Assembly (NCBI GenBank): GCA_913062615.1
Contig: CAJXXI010000003.1
Span: 1-37,309 of the forward strand
Reading direction: 5' to 3'
DNA: 37,309 nucleotides
From: an uncultured bacterium
GTDB taxonomy: Bacteria > Planctomycetota > Phycisphaerae > Phycisphaerales > UBA1924
Part shown: positions 22,095 to 30,790 of the stretch, piece by piece
Layout: every line of letters begins with the position of its first letter
Numbering within the stretch: the first letter of the stretch is position 1
Translations under genes and position numbers: made by a program
The notes under the pieces: model-generated
What the model saw: the letters and a program-made list of their open reading frames with translations, nothing else
Databases searched by the model: none
Told to the model about the DNA's origin: nothing

Positions 22095-22186
22095 ATGAGT
22101 CAGTCAAGACATCGCTTTGGTTATTTGTCCGTGCAAGGGCACCAATACGATCCCAACGACCACCAGAACGTGACACCTCCGCCCCC

Positions 22187-22762
22187 ATGCACAAGCAAGC
22201 AACGCAAGCAGAACCTACCGAGCCAGATCAACCTCCCCCCGCTGATCAACCATCTACCTCGATCACGGTCGAACTCTTCGACGCGCTCTCGCTCATTGAT
22301 AACCACACCAGAACAACGCTCGCTGATCTCGCGTCGCGCGCACTCGCCCAGCTCCCCAACCAAGGGCAGGTCCGCGTGAGCATCGTCAACGACGAACGCA
22401 TGAGCAGTGCGCACGAACAGTTCTCAGGCATCACAGGAACCACCGATGTCCTGACCTTTGATCTTGCGCCCGAGACCAAAACCTTCGATCAAAAAATACT
22501 CGATACCGACCTCACCATCTGCTTCGACGAAGCAATGCGCCAAGCAGCCGCACTCAACCACCCCGTCGAGCACGAGCTCCTCCTCTACATCATCCACGGC
22601 ACACTCCACTGCCTGGGATACAACGACCACGACGATGACGAGTATCAACGCATGCACACTAAAGAAGACCAACTCCTCGCCGCCCTCGACATCGCGCCAA
22701 CCTTCTACAAGCCAGCCTTCAACAAAGAGAACACATCAACGCAACCGGAGAACGAATCATGA
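22187..22762 (+). CDS. ybeY: Endoribonuclease YbeY (rRNA maturation factor)
   Basis: The protein has 191 residues. ATG 22187 is chosen because the frame upstream (to 22013) crosses the promoter region and reads as non-protein. No strong Shine-Dalgarno site is visible. YbeY is a Zn-dependent RNase involved in 16S rRNA 3'-end maturation and ribosome quality control in the cytoplasm. The metal-binding signature is 'HGTLHCLGYNDHDDDE' (about 131-146), with one extra residue compared with the usual H-G-x-L-H-x-x-G-Y-D-H. The upstream motif 'GTTDVLTFDLAPE' is also typical. The first ~30 residues are Pro/Gln/Thr-rich and not part of the fold. The last four bases overlap the corC-like gene (ATGA), an arrangement common in bacteria (ybeY-ybeX). 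Confidence 0.92.
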   Translation: MHKQATQAEPTEPDQPPPADQPSTSITVELFDALSLIDNHTRTTLADLASRALAQLPNQGQVRVSIVNDERMSSAHEQFSGITGTTDVLTFDLAPETKTFDQKILDTDLTICFDEAMRQAAALNHPVEHELLLYIIHGTLHCLGYNDHDDDEYQRMHTKEDQLLAALDIAPTFYKPAFNKENTSTQPENES

Positions 22763-24114
22763 TCGCAGGCTGGTGGCTTATCGCAGGATTCATGCTCGCG
22801 TGCATCTCGGGGCTTTTCGCCTCGCTGACGCTCTCGCTCTACACGCTCTCGCGTATCCGCATCACATCCCAGCTCCAAGATTCCGATCACGATGCAGCCA
22901 ACACCCGCGTCCGCGCCATCCTCGAGGACATACAAGGGCATGCTGTCGCGATCGCGTTCTTTAAATCCATCTTCCGATTCTCCACCGCCATCACGATGGT
23001 CTATTGGGCAACCGCGATGCGCGCCCAAACCACACCCGATGCCATCTCACTGACCATCGGGCTTTTCTCCACGATCGTTCTGCTCTGGATTTCCTCTACC
23101 CTCGTCCCGATGGCCATCGCCAATCACGCGGGCGAACGCGCGATCATCCGACTGAGCCTGCTCATCCGCATCGCCCACATGGTCTTCGTCCCTGTGCTCC
23201 CGCTCTGGCACTTCACCAACGAGGTCATCCGCCGACTCTCGGGCACCGAACACAACAACAAAGACATCGCCATCACCGGATCCGACCTTCGCTCCATCGT
23301 TGTTGACAGCGAAGTCGAAGAAAAACTCGACGAGGTCGAACGCGACATGCTCGAAGCCGTCGTCGAGTTCCGTTCTACATCTGTTGAACAAATCATGACC
23401 CCCCGCACCGAGATCAACGCCCTCGAATACACCGACGACCTCAACGAGGTCCAGGCATTCGTCGACGAGCACGGGCACTCTCGCCACCCGGTCTATTCCG
23501 AAAATCTCGATCACATCGAAGGCATGCTCTACGCCAAAGACCTCCTCCGCTGGATCATCCACCACGGCAACAACGGCAAGCCCTTTGTCCTCTCCGAAAT
23601 CCTCCGCGAACCATCCTTCGTCCCAGAGACCAAAACCGTCCGCGAACTGCTCACCCAGCTCCTCGCCGACCAGGTCCACATCGCCATCATCCTCGATGAA
23701 TACGGCGGCACCTCCGGGCTCGTCACTATGGAAGATATCGTCGAAGAAATCTTCGGCGAGATCCAAGATGAATACGAAGACCCCGAAGAATCATCAGGCG
23801 TCGAAATTGATCAGGCCGGCACCAGCGCCGAAATCGACGCACGCACCGAAATTGACGACGCCAACGACGAGCTCGAATCCATTGGCATCGAACTCCCCGA
23901 ATCAGACGACTACGACACCGTCGCCGGCTTTATCAATACGCTGCTCGGACGCATCCCAGAACAAGGCGAAGAGTTCGACCACGAATCACTCCGGTTCGAA
24001 ATCCTTCAAGCAGAACGCACCCGAATCATCCGCCTACGCGTCTCGAGTGTGCCCGAAGATGACGCGCACGAACTCAACGCTATCAATGCCGACGCAGATT
24101 CATCATCATCCTAA
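22759..24114 (+). CDS. CorC/HlyC-family CNNM-CBS transporter-like membrane protein
   Basis: The protein has 451 residues. The start overlaps the ybeY stop (ATGA), with GGAG upstream. The N-terminal CNNM (DUF21) domain has about four membrane segments: 'AGWWLIAGFMLACISGLFA', 'IAFFKSIFRFSTAITMVYWA', 'IGLFSTIVLLWISSTLVPM' and 'MVFVPVLPLWHF'. A pair of CBS domains follows (about 205-335: 'QIMTPRTEINALE', 'HSRHPVYSENLDHIEGMLYA', 'ILDEYGGTSGLVTMEDIVEE'), then a CorC_HlyC C-terminal domain (about 370-440: 'DYDTVAGFINTLLGRIP'). Members are linked to magnesium and other divalent-cation export or homeostasis. An acidic spacer of about 40 residues separates CBS and CorC_HlyC. It acts in the inner membrane. 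Confidence 0.9.
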   Translation: MIAGWWLIAGFMLACISGLFASLTLSLYTLSRIRITSQLQDSDHDAANTRVRAILEDIQGHAVAIAFFKSIFRFSTAITMVYWATAMRAQTTPDAISLTIGLFSTIVLLWISSTLVPMAIANHAGERAIIRLSLLIRIAHMVFVPVLPLWHFTNEVIRRLSGTEHNNKDIAITGSDLRSIVVDSEVEEKLDEVERDMLEAVVEFRSTSVEQIMTPRTEINALEYTDDLNEVQAFVDEHGHSRHPVYSENLDHIEGMLYAKDLLRWIIHHGNNGKPFVLSEILREPSFVPETKTVRELLTQLLADQVHIAIILDEYGGTSGLVTMEDIVEEIFGEIQDEYEDPEESSGVEIDQAGTSAEIDARTEIDDANDELESIGIELPESDDYDTVAGFINTLLGRIPEQGEEFDHESLRFEILQAERTRIIRLRVSSVPEDDAHELNAINADADSSSS

Positions 24115-24135
24115 TTTATTAAACCTGGCGACAGC

Positions 24136-24819
24136 TCAGTCTTCATCGCCAATGCGTTTTCGTGATGAATCTTCAGCATTCAACCCAGCGATGTGCGCGA
24201 TACACGACAGCTCAACGCCTCGGGTCTTCTTGAGCTTGCGCCCGATCGATTCGCGATGATTCTCGATCGTCTTGACCGATCGAAACAACGCCCCAGCGAT
24301 CTCCTTGATCGACATCTTCTGTCCAAGGAGTGCCAACACCTCAAGCTCGCGTGGGGTGAGCGATTTAAGCTCGCCGAGCTGAATAAAATCAGAGTTGAAC
24401 ACTTCGTGCTCACCCTCAAGAAAGAACTTCGCTTCTTGGGTTGCGGGGATGCGCCGCGTGATGACAAGCACATGTTCTTTGTCCCCATCGCCGTCGGCAT
24501 CGATCAGGCTCATCCAACTAAACTGCTGCTTCCCATGCCAAACAGTCCGAAGCAGGATCGCCTCCCCGGTGGCTTTGATCTTCTCAAAGAGCTGAATCCG
24601 TTCGTCAACCCATTCTCTCGGAAAATCTAGGTCGTACAGCGATCGACCGGTCAGCGTGTTTGGGTCTCTTGTTTCATTAAAGAAGACCCGGGTAGATTGT
24701 TCGTTGATGTAGACCAAGGTGCCGTCAATCGTCACCACCGACACACCCGTAGTAGGGTCGGCGGTAAAAATATTCCAGATATCAGACTTCAAGTTGTCTT
24801 TGTGTGTGAGCTCGGTCAT
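24136..24819 (-). CDS. PAS-domain LuxR-family transcriptional regulator
   Basis: The protein has 227 residues. GAAGGTT lies about 8 nt before the ATG at 24819. Residues about 10-125 form a PAS-like sensor domain ('GVSVVTIDGTLVYINEQS', 'LTGRSLYDLDFPREW', 'WHGKQQFSWMSLIDADG'). Residues about 150-210 form a LuxR/GerE helix-turn-helix ('LTPRELEVLALLGQKMSIKE' then 'IAGALFRSVKTIENHRESI'). There is no receiver domain with a phospho-acceptor Asp, so it is a one-component PAS-LuxR regulator. Ligand and targets are unknown. It is divergent from cysS, and a 16-bp palindrome at 24863-24878 lies between them. The gene converges with corC, 21 nt away. Confidence 0.85.
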   Translation of the reverse strand: MTELTHKDNLKSDIWNIFTADPTTGVSVVTIDGTLVYINEQSTRVFFNETRDPNTLTGRSLYDLDFPREWVDERIQLFEKIKATGEAILLRTVWHGKQQFSWMSLIDADGDGDKEHVLVITRRIPATQEAKFFLEGEHEVFNSDFIQLGELKSLTPRELEVLALLGQKMSIKEIAGALFRSVKTIENHRESIGRKLKKTRGVELSCIAHIAGLNAEDSSRKRIGDED

Positions 24820-24862
24820 GCGTGAACCTTCAGTGGAGAATCAGGATTCAATAGACACGCCA

Positions 24863-24893
24863 GCGGGGCATGCCCCGCCAACCATCCTATCAT
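24863..24893. promoter_or_regulatory. 16-bp perfect palindrome next to the cysS -10 candidate
   Basis: GCGGGGCATGCCCCGC at 24863-24878 is a perfect palindrome. On the plus strand, TATCAT (24888-24893) lies 7 nt before the cysS ATG, and the palindrome covers the -35 position, where no TTGACA-like box is seen. This fits an operator for a dimeric regulator, possibly the adjacent PAS-LuxR protein. There is no room for a Shine-Dalgarno site, so cysS may be leaderless. Confidence 0.4.
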
Positions 24894-24900
24894 AAAAACG

Positions 24901-26541
24901 ATGAATCTCAAAATGTATAATACGATGACGAAGAAAATGGAAGCCCTTGTGCCCGCAAACCCCAAAAAGGTCCTGTTTTACTCTTGCGGCCCAACCGTTT
25001 ACGACGATGCTCATATCGGTAATTTTAGATCTTTTCTAGCAGCAGATCTTTTACGCCGATGGATCGAATCTCCACTCTGTACCCTAAAAAATTCAGATGA
25101 TTCTCTCCACTCGGCCCCAAGAACCGTCGTACAGATTATGAACATCACCGATGTCGGACACATGACAGATGACGAAAATGCGGATGGGGGCGGCCAAGAC
25201 AAGATGGAGGTCGCTGCAGAACGCATACTCGAAGCAAAAAAAACTGGCAAAATCCCCCATAACGCGGGGGTCGACCAATCAGACCCCTTCACCATCGCAC
25301 GCTACTACGAAGCTCGATTTAAAAAAGACGCCATCCAACTCGGGCTCAAAGTCGCCATCGATGATCGCGATCGAGATTCTGAAACACCAACATTCATGCC
25401 CCGCGCCACCGACAATATCGAAAATATGATCATTGTCATCGAGCAGCTCCTCGCCGACGGATTTGCATACCCCGCGGGCGAACCCGGTGCCCGGGCCATC
25501 TACTTCGATGTCCAACGCTTCGAGCAGTACGGCCAACTCTCGGGCAACTCCATCGAACACCTCAAAGGCGGCGCCGGTGGCCGCACCTCCACCTCCAACA
25601 CACAACAAAAAAACCACCCGGCCGACTTCCTCCTCTGGAAAGAAGACGCCTCACACAAAATGAAATGGCCCTCGCCAATCATCCCCAACCTCGCAGAAGA
25701 CGAGCAGTGGGGGCAAGGCTACCCGGGCTGGCACATCGAATGCACCGCCATGGCACTCGCACGCCTCGCGACCGACGGGCTCAAGGGAGCCCGCAAAAAC
25801 CACGCCCAGATAGACATCCACTCCGGCGGCGAAGACAACATCTTCCCACACCACGAATGCGAAATTGCCCAATCATGCTGTTTCACAGGCAACGACTCCT
25901 TCGCCAGACACTGGTTCCACCCAAGGTTCCTCAAGGTCGAAGGCCAAAAGATGTCCAAGTCCAAAGGCACCATGTACACCCTGGGCGACCTCACCGCCAA
26001 AGGCATCGACCCCGCCGCCATCCGCCTAGAACTCATCAAAACCCACTACCGCGCCAACGCGGACTTTTCGATGCAAGGCTTAAAAGACTCCGCAAGAACC
26101 GTCGAACGCTGGCGCAAGTTTGTCGATGCCGGTGCACAAGCAGGTGCCGGAACAACCGACGAATCCGTCCGCGACGGGGTCGCTAAGGCCATGCACGACG
26201 ATCTCAATATCGCTGGCGCTTTGGGCATCATCAACAAGTGGATCAAGGACACCCCAAATCCAACCCAAGCCGACGCAGCACTCTTCAAGGTGTTCGACGG
26301 CTTCCTCTCAGTGCTATCACTTAAACAACTCGAACAAGCCAGTTCAAACTCCGGAATCGCCCTCTACCAACCCGGCGTCACCCCCTCGGAAGAAATCGAA
26401 TCCCTCCTCATCGCCCGGCGCGACGCCAAAGCGTCCAAAGACTGGGCGGCCGCCGACACCATCCGCGACCAACTCAAAGCCATGGGGCTCTCCATCATGG
26501 ACAAGCCCGCCGGCCAAGTAGAAGTCGCCCCCATCAACTAA
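24901..26541 (+). CDS. cysS: Cysteinyl-tRNA synthetase
   Basis: The protein has 546 residues. The start at 24901 gives the expected N-terminus ('MNLKMYNTMTKKMEALVPAN'). It charges tRNA-Cys with cysteine in the cytoplasm. Class I landmarks are 'YSCGPTVYDDAHIGN' (Zn-ligand Cys and HIGH-like motif), 'GWHIECTAMA', 'HSGGEDNIFPHHECE' (Zn ligands) and 'EGQKMSKSKGTMY' (KMSKS). The C-terminal helical region ends in a short 'ARRDAKASKDWAAADTIRDQ' anticodon-binding part, as usual. It is longer than the 461-residue E. coli enzyme. Much of the extra length is in the connective region (about 80-130, 'DENADGGGQDKMEVAAERIL') and around 195-235. A TGTATAAT sequence in the first codons looks like an extended -10 but would skip conserved residues. 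Confidence 0.95.
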   Translation: MNLKMYNTMTKKMEALVPANPKKVLFYSCGPTVYDDAHIGNFRSFLAADLLRRWIESPLCTLKNSDDSLHSAPRTVVQIMNITDVGHMTDDENADGGGQDKMEVAAERILEAKKTGKIPHNAGVDQSDPFTIARYYEARFKKDAIQLGLKVAIDDRDRDSETPTFMPRATDNIENMIIVIEQLLADGFAYPAGEPGARAIYFDVQRFEQYGQLSGNSIEHLKGGAGGRTSTSNTQQKNHPADFLLWKEDASHKMKWPSPIIPNLAEDEQWGQGYPGWHIECTAMALARLATDGLKGARKNHAQIDIHSGGEDNIFPHHECEIAQSCCFTGNDSFARHWFHPRFLKVEGQKMSKSKGTMYTLGDLTAKGIDPAAIRLELIKTHYRANADFSMQGLKDSARTVERWRKFVDAGAQAGAGTTDESVRDGVAKAMHDDLNIAGALGIINKWIKDTPNPTQADAALFKVFDGFLSVLSLKQLEQASSNSGIALYQPGVTPSEEIESLLIARRDAKASKDWAAADTIRDQLKAMGLSIMDKPAGQVEVAPIN

Positions 26542-26553
26542 CCCCTTCTCCTC

Positions 26554-26573
26554 TTCCTTCCTTCCTTCCTTCC
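26554..26573 (+). repeat. TTCC tetranucleotide repeat, five units
   Basis: Five perfect tandem TTCC units lie directly after cysS and begin a roughly 280-nt pyrimidine-rich stretch that reaches the permease gene at 26837. Confidence 0.8.
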
Positions 26574-26591
26574 CTCTCGCCTTCTCTCTCG

Positions 26592-26647
26592 CCTCCCCCG
26601 GGCCTCCGGGGGAGGTGGCATGCGAAGCATGACGGAGGGGGTCTCCC
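26592..26647. repeat. 56-bp palindromic repeat, copy 1
   Basis: It starts with a perfect 10-bp stem (CCTCCCCCGG / CCGGGGGAGG around GCCT). A second stem CATGC-GAA-GCATG follows, and then a GA/CT-rich tail. The same element is at 35719-35774 with only three differences, two of which are compensatory in the second stem. It may also act as a terminator-like hairpin after cysS. Confidence 0.8.
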
Positions 26648-26689
26648 TTTTCCCCCTCAATCTTCCTCCTATTCCCCCTCTTTCTCTTC

Positions 26690-26836
26690 TCTGTACCTCT
26701 GCGAGATCTTTACGTCCTCTGTATTAAACTCTTCTCTTCCCTCTCCATCCTCTTCTCTTTTTTGCTTCGAGTTCTTCGTGCCCTTCGCGTTGAACTCTTC
26801 TCCCCCCAATCCCTATTTCCCCCCTACCATCCCCCC
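26690..26836 (+). repeat. Pyrimidine-rich repeat leader before the first LptF/LptG-type gene
   Basis: It contains GTACCTCTG (26693-26701) and GTTGAACTCTTCTCC (26789-26803) followed by CCCAATCCC. The same words recur in the same order at 30831-30863, before the second permease gene. I see no gene, promoter or Shine-Dalgarno site here. The 'CTCTG.G..CTCTG' and 'TTCGTG.CCTTCG.G' style resembles dispersed repeats I recall from other bacterial genomes. Confidence 0.6.
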
Positions 26837-28546
26837 ATGCTTTGGACCCTCTGGCGAGCCATCACATTCGAGTTCTGGCGATTACTGATCCTCACCGTTT
26901 CAGTCGTTGTCGCGACCATCGCATTCGCCATCACCATCAAACCACTCGCCGACGGCTTGCTCTCGATCGACCAAGCCATCCGGTTCATGTTCTACGCCAT
27001 CCCGCCGATGCTCGCCTACGCACTGCCCTTCGCTGCCGGGTTCGCCGCCACCCTCTCTTATCACCGCATGTCCTCCGAGAACGAGATCACCGCGGTCTAC
27101 GCTTCGGGCATCTCGCATAAAAAACTCCTTTTCCCCGCACTCGCTTCGGGCATCGTCCTCGCCGCCGGCATGTTCACGCTCAACGACCAGGTCATCCCAA
27201 AGTTCCTCAAAGAGATGGAACGGATGGTCACCCAAGACTTCGCCAAAATATTCGTCACCTCGCTCCAAAGCGGCGAATCCGCGATCATCGGCAACAACGA
27301 GATCCATGCCGACTTCGTCCAACGCTCAGAACTCCCCGCCGGATCGCCCATCATCGAGCAATATCTCCTCATCGGCGTCGTCCTCGTCAAAGCCGAACCC
27401 GACGGCACCGTCACCATCGATGGCACCGCCAAAAGAGCCTACATCCAAATCCGACCCGCATGGTCCCTCGGCGACGAAGACCGCGCACGCATCGATGACG
27501 ACAACGCCACCGCCGTCCTGATGAAGTTCATCGACCTCACCATCAACCGCGAAGGCTCGCCCATCACCGTCGATCCCTTCACGCTCCCCGCCTTCGCTAT
27601 CCCGCGTGTATTCAAAGACGATCCAAAGTTCATGACCAGCTCCGAGATGCGCATCCTCCGCGACAACCCAGACCAGATGAACTTTGTCGATTCCGTCCGT
27701 GTCGATCTCGCTAAAGGCATCGCCTCGATCCAGGTCTTCCGCGAGGTCGCGTCCCAAGCAAAGCAATCCGCCGCGATCGAGTTCACCTCCATACACACCG
27801 GAGGCAAGGTCTCCATCCTCGCCGGCGGGTTCAAACCAACCCAAGGCCAATGGATCCTCAAGCCTCACCAACAAACCGACCGAATCGAGATCGAAATCCT
27901 CGATGCCAACGGCCGAATCGATCGACTCCGCGCCAAAAGCGCAGTCATCCACCCAGAACACGCCTCGACCGACGATCCACTCACCGCGGTCGCAGCAGCA
28001 AAGCCCACCCTGAGCTTCACCCTCGCGCTCACCGGCGTAGAAGTCCTCGGGTCGATCGAAGAAGACCGCCCAAACACCGAAATAGATTCCACCGAATACA
28101 CCGGGTTGCACTTCCGCCAAGACCCACTCGACCAAATCCTCACGATACCCTCGACCGAGCTGATCGAATACGCCCAGCCCTACATCAATCCGTCATCCAT
28201 CGAATACGCCGAGTTCCTCGTTGCTCCCGCTGCCATGCTCGAGTATCGCCTCAACGATCTCCAAAAAGAAATCCTCTCCAAAGTCCACGAACGATGGGCG
28301 ATGGCATTTGCAGCAATGATCATGGTACTCGCAGGCTCAATCATCGCCCTTCAGCTCAAAGACGCCCAACCACTCGCGGTCTACCAATGGTCTTTCTTCC
28401 CCGCATTGGGCACCATCATCCTGATCTCATCAGGGCAACAAGCCATCCACCAAGAAGGCGCTGTCGCCATACCTTTGATATACTCGGGCGTCCTCGTCCT
28501 CTTCGTCTATGCATGGTTCGCCTTGCGAAAAGTAAGCAGGCACTGA
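26837..28546 (+). CDS. LptF/LptG-family (YjgP/YjgQ) permease, long form
   Basis: The protein has 569 residues from ATG 26837. The in-frame start at 26762 would translate the repeat leader and is rejected. No Shine-Dalgarno site is visible in the pyrimidine-rich leader. LptF and LptG form the membrane part of the LptB2FG exporter that extracts lipopolysaccharide from the inner membrane. Membrane helices are seen at the N-terminus ('LLILTVSVVVATIAFAITI', 'MFYAIPPMLAYALPFAAGFA') with the family motif 'SENEITAVYASGIS' (compare 'REITAMRA.G'), then 'LLFPALASGIVLAAGMFTL'. The C-terminus has more helices ('WAMAFAAMIMVLAGSIIAL', 'FFPALGTIILISSG', 'PLIYSGVLVLFVYAWFAL'). The periplasmic part (about 130-490) is much larger than in the ~366-residue E. 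coli proteins. It is the first gene of a four-gene unit. Confidence 0.85.
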   Translation: MLWTLWRAITFEFWRLLILTVSVVVATIAFAITIKPLADGLLSIDQAIRFMFYAIPPMLAYALPFAAGFAATLSYHRMSSENEITAVYASGISHKKLLFPALASGIVLAAGMFTLNDQVIPKFLKEMERMVTQDFAKIFVTSLQSGESAIIGNNEIHADFVQRSELPAGSPIIEQYLLIGVVLVKAEPDGTVTIDGTAKRAYIQIRPAWSLGDEDRARIDDDNATAVLMKFIDLTINREGSPITVDPFTLPAFAIPRVFKDDPKFMTSSEMRILRDNPDQMNFVDSVRVDLAKGIASIQVFREVASQAKQSAAIEFTSIHTGGKVSILAGGFKPTQGQWILKPHQQTDRIEIEILDANGRIDRLRAKSAVIHPEHASTDDPLTAVAAAKPTLSFTLALTGVEVLGSIEEDRPNTEIDSTEYTGLHFRQDPLDQILTIPSTELIEYAQPYINPSSIEYAEFLVAPAAMLEYRLNDLQKEILSKVHERWAMAFAAMIMVLAGSIIALQLKDAQPLAVYQWSFFPALGTIILISSGQQAIHQEGAVAIPLIYSGVLVLFVYAWFALRKVSRH

Positions 28547-28547
28547 G

Positions 28548-30158
28548 ATGACACAACAAGCCAGACCTCCAAAGACGCCGTGGTGGAACACGATCGCAGC
28601 CAAACCCATCGCGGTTTGGATTTTTATCCTCACAATCCTCGCCTTTCGCATCATCTGGCAGATCATCTCCCCCTACACCCTGATCGAAGACGAAGCACAC
28701 TACTGGGAATGGTCGCGCAACCTCGACTGGTCCTACTACTCCAAAGGCCCAGGGGTCGCGTGGGTCATCTGGGCATCTACCTCGATCTTCGGACACACCG
28801 AATACGCCATCCGTATCCCCGCAGCTGTCGCTGCAGCTCTGGGCACCCTCGCGGTCGCCAAAATCACCAAAGATCACTTCGAAGACCAGCGCCTCGTCTT
28901 CGTAAGCGCACTCCTCTACGCCTGCGTCCCCGGATTCGCTGTCGCAGCGATGATCATGACCATCGACTCGCCCTATATCGCTTCGTGGGCATGGGCATCC
29001 TTCTTCGCCCTCCGCGCAATCATCAAAGGGCATCACAAAAGTTGGCTCTGGTTCGGGCTCTGGATCGCCATCGGATTCATCTTCAAATACACCATCCTCC
29101 TCCTGCTCCCCGGCGTGCTCCTCGCCATCTTCATCTCACGAAAATCCACACCCAAACTCAACAACAAATACCTCGCCCTCGGCCTGCTCGTTTCACTCCT
29201 CGGGCTCGTCCCCGTCCTCATCTGGAATGCAAACCACGACTGGGCAACCGTCCGTCATCTGCTCGGGCACCTGGGCGCCCCCGGAGGCGACACCCAGCCC
29301 ACCGCCGCCTACCGCGCCGATCCGTGGACCATCCTTTGGATGCTCGAATATGTCTCCCTCCAGATGCTCGTCGCCGGCCCAGTCATCCTCCTCTCCGTCT
29401 TCGCACTCATCAACGCACGCAAGCATGCCAGCGAGCACACCCAGCTCGTCATCAAAGCCCTCGTCGCGATAGGGCTGCCCATCCTCATCTTCTACTTCCT
29501 CGTTTCGCTCGTCACCCAGACCGAAGGCAACTGGGCGATGGGCGCGTTCGTCACCCTGATCCCCGCAGCAAGCTGGGCCGTCCTCGATGGGGTGACGCGC
29601 GTCGATCATCCCGTCAAGTTCGCATGGGGCGCATCCATCACCATCGGCATCATCATCCTCATGCTCTTCCCCGGCGCGACCTGGCTCTCCAAACAACCAC
29701 TCGTAGGCCCGCTCGTCCCGCTCTACCGAATGACCGGCATGCGCGAGCACGCCGTTGCGGCAACCCAATCAATACACAATCTCCGAGAATACAGCTCCCA
29801 AGAACCACTCATCATGTCCGAGCACTATGGCAGGGCCTCGCTCCTCGCCTTCTATCTCCCTGGGCATCCAACCGTCTACTGCACCAGCGCACAAGTCGGA
29901 GGCCGAAAAACCCAATACGATATGTGGACCCACACCGACCTCGCCAACCCCCAAACCCTCGCCGACATACAAGGAAGACCCGGCATCCTCTTTGGCGGAC
30001 GCCCAGACCAATGGTCCTGTGCGTTCGATACCCTCTCCAACGTCGGCAAACTCGAAGCCGAACCCAAAGACGACAAAACCACCTTCATCGGATTCAACTT
30101 CCACACATTCGATTCATGGACGCCGCCAAACACAAACGATAAAACACAATCACCATGA
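28548..30158 (+). CDS. GT39-type membrane glycosyltransferase (ArnT/PMT-like)
   Basis: The protein has 536 residues. The start is one base after the preceding stop (TGA-G-ATG). Such enzymes use polyprenyl-phosphate sugars at the periplasmic side of the inner membrane. The acidic first-loop motif 'LIEDEAHYWEWSRNLDWSYY' with 'SKGPGVAWVIW' is diagnostic of the dolichyl/undecaprenyl-phosphate-mannose transferase (PMT_2) family. About ten hydrophobic segments follow, for example 'IPAAVAAALGTLAVAKI', 'LGLLVSLLGLVPVLIW' and 'ASITIGIIILMLFPGATWL', and then a soluble C-terminal domain (about 400-536). The acceptor could be lipid A, as for ArnT, or protein. Placement between two LptF/LptG-type genes favours lipid modification (inference). 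Confidence 0.88.
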   Translation: MTQQARPPKTPWWNTIAAKPIAVWIFILTILAFRIIWQIISPYTLIEDEAHYWEWSRNLDWSYYSKGPGVAWVIWASTSIFGHTEYAIRIPAAVAAALGTLAVAKITKDHFEDQRLVFVSALLYACVPGFAVAAMIMTIDSPYIASWAWASFFALRAIIKGHHKSWLWFGLWIAIGFIFKYTILLLLPGVLLAIFISRKSTPKLNNKYLALGLLVSLLGLVPVLIWNANHDWATVRHLLGHLGAPGGDTQPTAAYRADPWTILWMLEYVSLQMLVAGPVILLSVFALINARKHASEHTQLVIKALVAIGLPILIFYFLVSLVTQTEGNWAMGAFVTLIPAASWAVLDGVTRVDHPVKFAWGASITIGIIILMLFPGATWLSKQPLVGPLVPLYRMTGMREHAVAATQSIHNLREYSSQEPLIMSEHYGRASLLAFYLPGHPTVYCTSAQVGGRKTQYDMWTHTDLANPQTLADIQGRPGILFGGRPDQWSCAFDTLSNVGKLEAEPKDDKTTFIGFNFHTFDSWTPPNTNDKTQSP

Positions 30159-30790
30159 CCTACCGATCCCCCAAAGAGAAAAAACAACGACGAGCCGTGC
30201 GCCTGCGCACGCTCGCGATCGTGCTCGCTGGGTTCGTCATCTTAACCCTGCTCGATTTCCCCTTGCTCCACATCTTCTATATGGGCGACGACCGATCGAT
30301 CGAGCACCATGATTGGTATCGTTTCCTCCGTATCCTCGGATTCCTAGGCACCTGGGCCGCTATCGGGTTCGTCTTCATCCTCCACGATCGAAACCGCCAC
30401 CGAGGTGCAGCTGTATTCCTGAGCGCACTGACATCGGGCGCACTCGCCGAACTCGCCAAGCTCATCTTCGCCCGCGAACGCCCCGTCGAGGGCAATCAGA
30501 TCCAAGAAGGCTGGTACCACTTCCGTGGGATGTTCTCCGGGTTCGCCGATGGCTCAAACCTCGGGCTCCCATCCTCCCATGCCGCCGTCGCCTTCGGCGG
30601 GTGCCTCATGCTCGCCGCCTTCATCCCCAACTCCCAAAGATTCCTCATCCTTCTTGCCCTGGGCTGTGCCATCACCCGAATGCTCACCGGCGCCCACTTC
30701 GCCACCGACATCTACCTCGGGGCAATCATTGGCTGGCAAGTCGCCCTCCTCTACACCAAACTCACCCCCCAAAGATACACCGCGATCTAG
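30155..30790 (+). CDS. PAP2-family membrane phosphatase
   Basis: The protein has 211 residues. The start overlaps the glycosyltransferase stop (ATGA). The three phosphatase motifs are present: 'KLIFARERP' (K-x6-RP), 'GLPSSHAAVAFGG' (P-S-x-H) and 'RMLTGAHFATD' (R-x5-H-x3-D). About five to six membrane segments are seen, for example 'LAIVLAGFVILTLLDFPLLH', 'FLGTWAAIGFVFILHD' and 'YLGAIIGWQVALLYTKL'. Members dephosphorylate undecaprenyl pyrophosphate, phosphatidyl lipids or lipid A. In this operon it could recycle the polyprenyl carrier used by the GT39 enzyme or remove lipid A phosphates (inference). The next gene follows after 112 nt of pyrimidine-rich repeat. Confidence 0.9.
   Translation: MTYRSPKEKKQRRAVRLRTLAIVLAGFVILTLLDFPLLHIFYMGDDRSIEHHDWYRFLRILGFLGTWAAIGFVFILHDRNRHRGAAVFLSALTSGALAELAKLIFARERPVEGNQIQEGWYHFRGMFSGFADGSNLGLPSSHAAVAFGGCLMLAAFIPNSQRFLILLALGCAITRMLTGAHFATDIYLGAIIGWQVALLYTKLTPQRYTAI

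Noticed and set aside
21988-22194. 68-codon minus-strand ORF just before the orphan terminator
   Set aside because: It starts with TTG or ATG without a ribosome-binding site, overlaps the ybeY promoter candidate and resembles no known protein. It is mentioned with the terminator finding because it cannot be excluded.
24911-24926. TGTATAAT with ATG ATG-like sequence inside the start of cysS as a leaderless promoter
   Set aside because: Starting at the later ATG would remove the conserved first residues of the synthetase, and no -35 box fits.
26762-26836. Upstream in-frame start of the long permease gene
   Set aside because: It would translate the pyrimidine-rich repeat leader. The ATG at 26837 begins with a normal family-like N-terminus.
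28580-30142. 520-codon ORF in another frame of the GT39 gene
   Set aside because: The product is an Arg/His/Pro-rich shadow. The 28548 frame carries the GT39 motif and membrane helices and is coupled to its neighbours.
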